A DNA stretch of 9,952 nucleotides. Origin: Actinomycetota bacterium (GTDB lineage: Bacteria; Actinomycetota; Actinomycetes; Nanopelagicales; Nanopelagicaceae). The notes beneath the pieces are model-generated. The model searched no databases. It was not told where the DNA came from and worked only from the letters and a program-made list of their open reading frames with translations. A program made the translations under genes and the position numbers. Below, piece by piece: positions 6,846 to 9,952 of the stretch. Numbering within the stretch: the first letter of the stretch is position 1; each line of letters starts with the position of its first letter. The stretch lies in the NCBI GenBank assembly GCA_009698295.1, contig WLQO01000035.1:1-9952 (forward strand), given 5' to 3'.

Positions 6846-7682
6846 TTAGCGCGCTTTGCGACGATTTACGAACTGCCCCGCTATTACGATCGCAAGTGCT
6901 AAGAAAAACATACCCGAACCAATCACATTTGCTTGCGCAGGAATACCGCGTGCCGCCGCGGTGTACACAAATTTAGGGAATGTAATAACCGTTCCGGAGT
7001 TAAAGTTGGTAATAATAAAATCATCGAAAGATAAGCTAAATGCCAGAAGTGCTGCACCTGCAATACCAGGGGCCACAAGTGGAAGTGTCACACGTCGGAA
7101 AGTTTCAAATTCGTTAGCGTATAAATCCATCGCTGCTTGTTCTAATCGCGGATCAAGGCTCGCAATACGTGCTTTGACAGTTACTACAACGAATGAAATA
7201 CAGAACATCACGTGTGCAATAACCGTTGGCCAGAAGCCAGGGTTAATTTTAAAGACGAGGAACAGTGATAAAAGTGATGCACCAAGAACAATTTCAGGTG
7301 TGGCCATAGGTAAGAAGATTAAAAGATTTGATGTAGAACGCCCTTTAAATTTATGGCGGCCAATAGCAAAAGCGATCATCGTCCCCAAAATTGTGGAGAA
7401 GATGGTTGCAAGAAAACCAATCTTTATTGAGTTACCAAGCGCTGAACAGACTTCGGGAGCTCCGCATGGGTTCTGCCAATTGCGGAAGGTGAACCCTTTC
7501 CAGATCAAGTTGCTCTTGCCGGAATCGTTAAAGGAAAAGGCGAATGTGTATGCAACCGGAATAAAGAGATAAGTAAAGGCAACAACCATGTAGACACGAA
7601 TTAAGTTGCGACCAAACCAACGTTGGAATTTTGCGCCAGCAGGAATCTTAGGGATCGAAGGATCAGCGAGCTTCTTGCTCAT
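6846..7682 (-). CDS. potC: Polyamine ABC transporter permease, PotC-like
   Basis: Inner-membrane permease of a spermidine/putrescine-type importer; pairs with the PotB-like subunit to form the channel driven by PotA. The protein has 278 residues. Six membrane segments are visible at about 27-50, 83-107, 118-143, 150-170, 203-225 and 252-271. The cytoplasmic EAA loop that docks the ATPase lies at about 181-207 (EQAAMDLYANEFETF, then RRVTLPLVAPGI). The Gly usual in this loop is Tyr (Tyr188), as in the partner permease. The loop after the first membrane segment holds two cysteines (Cys73, Cys79) that could pair outside the membrane. The ATG at 7682 overlaps the potB stop by four bases (ATGA) and has a strong GAGGAG 5 bases upstream, so translation is tightly coupled to potB. 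PotC rather than PotB follows from its position after the PotB-like gene and its SFDDFIITNF stretch (218-227). Confidence 0.93.
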   Translation of the reverse strand: MSKKLADPSIPKIPAGAKFQRWFGRNLIRVYMVVAFTYLFIPVAYTFAFSFNDSGKSNLIWKGFTFRNWQNPCGAPEVCSALGNSIKIGFLATIFSTILGTMIAFAIGRHKFKGRSTSNLLIFLPMATPEIVLGASLLSLFLVFKINPGFWPTVIAHVMFCISFVVVTVKARIASLDPRLEQAAMDLYANEFETFRRVTLPLVAPGIAGAALLAFSLSFDDFIITNFNSGTVITFPKFVYTAAARGIPAQANVIGSGMFFLALAIVIAGQFVNRRKAR

Positions 7683-8527
7683 ACCAACTCCTCTGTTCCG
7701 GCCTTGCGGATATATATCGTCACTAGAATCAGAATGGCGGCCATCAAAGTAAATGAGAGCGCTGCGGCTGTTGGGTAATCAACAATCTTGAAATACCTAG
7801 ATTCAATTACGTTACCGATCATCTTGGTATTTGGGCTTCCCAGAATCGCTGCATTTACATAGTCACCAGCGGCAGGAATAAAGGTAAGCAAAGTTCCAGC
7901 AACGACTCCCGGCATAGAAAGCGGCAGAGTTACTTTGCGGAAAGTCGTAAAAGCATTGGCATATAAATCCCCGGATGCTTCCAAAGTGCGTGGATCTATG
8001 CGGTCGATCGATGCATACAACGGAAGTGTCATAAACGGCAAGAAGTTGTATGTCATACCCATAACAACTGCAAAAGAAGTTGAGGTAAGAGTTGTGCTCT
8101 GGCTAATTATTCCAAGGTTACGCAGAGTCGGAACAACAAATCCCTCTTCACCAAGGATCTGCTTCCAAGCGACGGTGCGAAGCAGGAAAGATGTAAAGAA
8201 TGGGGCCACGACTAAGACAAGTAAGAAATTCTTATATTTTCCAGATTTAAATGCGATGGCATAGGCCAACGGATAAGAAATCATCAACGCCAGAACTGTT
8301 GCAATGATCGCATAGATAAATGAGCGCCCAAATTGCTCTTTATTCTCCACGAAAGCATCAATGTAGTTCTGAAAGCGAAAAGTCTGTTCGTATTGACCAG
8401 TGTCTCCCCCGCCGACTGGAGTTTGGGTCGATGTTTGCGCCAAGTTAACGATCGGCAAGATGAAAAAGGTAAAGAGAAAACCGAAACCTGGAAGAAGGAG
8501 CAGGTACGGAGTGCGAATCTTTCCCAT
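7679..8527 (-). CDS. potB: Polyamine ABC transporter permease, PotB-like
   Basis: Inner-membrane permease, partner of the PotC-like subunit. The protein has 282 residues with six membrane segments at about 6-30, 68-92, 99-119, 149-171, 203-223 and 252-273. The loop at about 31-67, after the first segment, is glycine-rich and polar (TPVGGGDTGQ). PFFTSFLLRTVAWKQILGEEG (109-129) is a hallmark of PotB/PotH permeases. The EAA loop lies at about 183-209 (EASGDLYANAFTTF, then RKVTLPLSMPGV), with Tyr189 in place of the usual Gly. TFIPAAGDYVNAAILGSP (215-232) matches the family's TM5 region. The ATG at 8527 follows the potA stop by 12 bases; no good Shine-Dalgarno is visible, so translation may depend on ribosomes finishing potA. 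It overlaps potC by four bases. Substrate range (putrescine, spermidine or both) is not readable from the permease. Confidence 0.94.
   Translation of the reverse strand: MGKIRTPYLLLLPGFGFLFTFFILPIVNLAQTSTQTPVGGGDTGQYEQTFRFQNYIDAFVENKEQFGRSFIYAIIATVLALMISYPLAYAIAFKSGKYKNFLLVLVVAPFFTSFLLRTVAWKQILGEEGFVVPTLRNLGIISQSTTLTSTSFAVVMGMTYNFLPFMTLPLYASIDRIDPRTLEASGDLYANAFTTFRKVTLPLSMPGVVAGTLLTFIPAAGDYVNAAILGSPNTKMIGNVIESRYFKIVDYPTAAALSFTLMAAILILVTIYIRKAGTEELV
7688..7693 (-). promoter_or_regulatory. Strong ribosome-binding site of potC inside the end of potB
   Basis: Minus strand GAGGAG, 5 bases before the ATG at 7682. It lies in the last codons of potB (coding for Glu-Glu-Leu) and is the clearest Shine-Dalgarno sequence of the window. 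Confidence 0.75.
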
Positions 8528-8539
8528 TAGCGCTGTGAC

Positions 8540-9688
8540 TTATTCTTCGTCTAGAACTTCAGGGTTAACTTCTGAACCAGCGGTGATGTCTTCATCTCCG
8601 CGAAGTGCGAAGGTGAATATTGGTGCCCAAGAAATATTGACGGCATCACCCTTATTAAATGGTGCCACTCCATCATCATTTTGCTCAAAGACAATTAGCT
8701 CTTGTCCCCAAGGCATTGCCACTTGGTACTGAGTCGAAACACCGATGTAAGAAACATCTTCAATACGTCCACCACTTAATACATTGCCAGATACTGGAGT
8801 GTTCAAAAGTGAGATACGGAATTTTTCTGGACGAATTCCAGCATAAATTGAGTTATCAGTTGCATGAGAACGGCTCTTCGGTAAAGAAATCTTCTGGCCA
8901 TACAAATCAGCAACGAGTGAATCACCATCATTGCCAGAAATTGTTCCCTTAATTAAATTAGATTGACCAAGGAAGTTGGCAACGAAGGCAGTCTCCGGGT
9001 TGTCATAAAGATCGGCTGGTGAACCCATCTGTTCTATCTGGCCTTCGTTCATCACTGCGATCGTGTCAGCCATAGTCATGGCCTCTTCTTGATCGTGAGT
9101 TACGTGAACAAATGTCAGCCCAACTTCTTTCTGGATCCACTTAAGTTCGATCTGCATCTGGCGACGTAGCTTTAGATCCAGCGCGCCGAGCGGTTCATCA
9201 AGCAAGAGCAGAGCTGGACGGTTAACGATGGCGCGGGCCAGTGCAATACGTTGTTGCTGTCCACCTGATAACTGAGTTGGTTTACGTCCAGCAAGATGTG
9301 GCAACTCAACCAAGTTAAGTACCTTATTTACTTCTGCATCAACATCTTTGATACCACGACGACGCAGGCCGAAGGCGATATTTTCAAAGATTGTTAAATG
9401 CGGAAATAACGCATAGTTCTGGAAAACGGTATTGATCGGACGCTGATAAGGCTTCGTTGTAGTTATATCTGTTTCACCTAAGTGAATACTTCCCACAGTT
9501 GGTTCTTCAAGCCCTGCAATCATTCGCAGCGTTGTTGTCTTGCCACAGCCTGAAGGTCCAAGCAGAGCGAAGAAAGAACCTTTAGGGATAGTTAGCGAAA
9601 GATCATCAACGGCTTTGAAATCACCATACTCTTTAGTGATTCGCGTGAGAATTAAATCTCCGCGAGCAGAACTTGCGTCAAATGACAC
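8540..9688 (-). CDS. potA: Polyamine ABC transporter ATP-binding protein, PotA-like
   Basis: Cytoplasmic ATPase that powers the polyamine importer. The protein has 382 residues, as usual for PotA/MalK-type subunits with a C-terminal regulatory domain. Walker A is GPSGCGKTT (44-52), the Q-loop glutamine is Gln90 (FQNYALFPH), the signature is LSGGQQQR (140-147), Walker B is ALLLLDEPLGALD (159-171) with the catalytic Glu165, and the switch histidine is His198. A TOBE-type domain occupies about 285-365, followed by a short acidic tail (LDEE). The start is a GTG at 9688, directly after the TAA of the binding-protein gene with no base between; no other start lies before Walker A except far inside the fold, so this GTG is well supported. 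No close Shine-Dalgarno is present (AAGG is 14 bases off), pointing to translational re-initiation. MalK-like sugar ATPases are similar, but the neighbours settle the polyamine role. Confidence 0.94.
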   Translation of the reverse strand: MSFDASSARGDLILTRITKEYGDFKAVDDLSLTIPKGSFFALLGPSGCGKTTTLRMIAGLEEPTVGSIHLGETDITTTKPYQRPINTVFQNYALFPHLTIFENIAFGLRRRGIKDVDAEVNKVLNLVELPHLAGRKPTQLSGGQQQRIALARAIVNRPALLLLDEPLGALDLKLRRQMQIELKWIQKEVGLTFVHVTHDQEEAMTMADTIAVMNEGQIEQMGSPADLYDNPETAFVANFLGQSNLIKGTISGNDGDSLVADLYGQKISLPKSRSHATDNSIYAGIRPEKFRISLLNTPVSGNVLSGGRIEDVSYIGVSTQYQVAMPWGQELIVFEQNDDGVAPFNKGDAVNISWAPIFTFALRGDEDITAGSEVNPEVLDEE

Positions 9689-9952
9689 TTAGTTGCCGGC
9701 GGCCTTCTGGAAGGCCTCAGTCCAAGCAGTTTCTTCTGCTGGGGTTAATGAACGGAAGACGCTGAGGTTCTTCATTGTCTTATCGCTTGGGAAGATGTAT
9801 TCGCTCTTAGCGAGCTCAGGATCGATCTTCTCCATCTCAGCCTGTGCACCCTTTACTGGTGTTACGTAGTTAACGTAAGCAGCAACCTCGGCTGCAATCG
9901 CTGGATCGTAGTACCAGTTGATGAGTTTTTCAGCGCTGGCCTTAGCCTCGGC
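9689..9952 (-). CDS. potD: Polyamine-binding protein PotD-like, C-terminal 87 residues (cut by window edge)
   Basis: Extracytoplasmic binding protein that hands putrescine or spermidine to the permeases. Only the last 87 codons and the TAA (9689-9691) lie in the window; the signal peptide, probable lipobox and most of the ligand site are beyond the right edge. The visible part reads through KLINWYYDPAIAAEVAAYVNY, then VTPVKGAQAEMEKIDPELA, EYIFPSD and finally TEAFQKAAGN. The NYVTPVKGA and DPELA blocks are typical of PotD/PotF-type proteins of this group, where the 'Y-V-T-P-V-K-G' stretch is near the C-terminus. Lysine is coded by AAG in 7 of 8 cases, consistent with, but not proof of, selection for high expression. 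Being first among the visible transporter genes, it is likely the most abundant product. The choice between putrescine- and spermidine-preferring types cannot be made from this fragment. Confidence 0.88.
   Translation of the reverse strand, partial: AEAKASAEKLINWYYDPAIAAEVAAYVNYVTPVKGAQAEMEKIDPELAKSEYIFPSDKTMKNLSVFRSLTPAEETAWTEAFQKAAGN
9701..9716 (-). repeat. GC-rich inverted repeat in the last codons of potD
   Basis: GGCCTTC (9701-9707) and GAAGGCC (9710-9716) form a perfect stem with a 2-base centre (effectively 6 pairs with a 4-base loop). It sits 12 bases before the potA GTG. It encodes Ala-Phe-Gln-Lys-Ala, so coding alone could explain it. No T-run follows. It might slow RNA decay or dampen reading into potA, as is known between binding-protein and permease genes in other operons. 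Confidence 0.3.

Noticed and set aside
6843..6872. Possible promoter overlapping the potC stop (TAAAAT with a weak TTCGTA 18 bases upstream)
   Set aside because: The -35 match is poor and AT-rich hexamers are common in this sequence; not enough to list as a feature.
6856..7572. Plus-strand open frame of 238 codons
   Set aside because: It is antisense to potC over its length, is rich in low-complexity Lys/Ala/Ser/Ile stretches, and shows no known motif; the permease on the other strand is certain.
1..9952. CRISPR arrays, tRNA or rRNA genes, insertion sequences, toxin-antitoxin or defence genes
   Set aside because: Looked for on both strands; all sequence is accounted for by the ten metabolic genes and gaps of at most about 62 bases.

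Overview
The window is a fully coding, single-direction stretch of bacterial chromosome: every gene I can support reads on the minus strand, so transcription runs from high to low coordinates. The best guess for the source is a streamlined, fairly low-GC actinobacterium, such as the freshwater acI/Nanopelagicales group. This inference rests on the actinobacterial gene order dxr, rip1-type site-2 protease, ispG, proS, on the actinobacterial look of the proteins, on a base composition that by eye is well below the usual actinobacterial level, and on very short gaps. No gap exceeds about 62 bases, and no RNA gene, CRISPR array, insertion sequence or phage gene is visible.

The upstream half (9952 down to about 4350) is a polyamine uptake and breakdown cassette. 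In transcription order it holds the C-terminal end of a PotD-type binding protein, a PotA ATPase, PotB and PotC permeases, an FAD-dependent amine oxidoreductase resembling gamma-glutamylputrescine oxidase, and an agmatinase-type ureohydrolase. The logic is import of putrescine or spermidine, release of putrescine from agmatine, and flavin-dependent oxidation of the amine, which would supply carbon and nitrogen. The next enzymes expected (an aldehyde dehydrogenase, a glutamine-synthetase-like ligase, an aminotransferase) are not in the window.

The downstream half (4335 down to 1) is a housekeeping block. It holds dxr and ispG of the MEP isoprenoid pathway, with the intramembrane site-2 protease between them, followed by the N-terminal 275 codons of prolyl-tRNA synthetase, cut by the window edge. 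The cassette runs into this block with only 14 bases between the ureohydrolase stop and the dxr start, so read-through is likely or dxr has a promoter inside the ureohydrolase gene.

The least ordinary non-coding signals are perfect short dyads at gene starts. A 19-base inverted repeat holds a TATAAC box and the ribosome-binding site of the oxidoreductase. A 12-base palindrome lies just upstream of it. A 15-base palindrome is centred on the ureohydrolase start codon. I saw no convincing new defence, mobile or otherwise undescribed system; this is mostly an ordinary metabolic region with possible local regulation of the polyamine genes.
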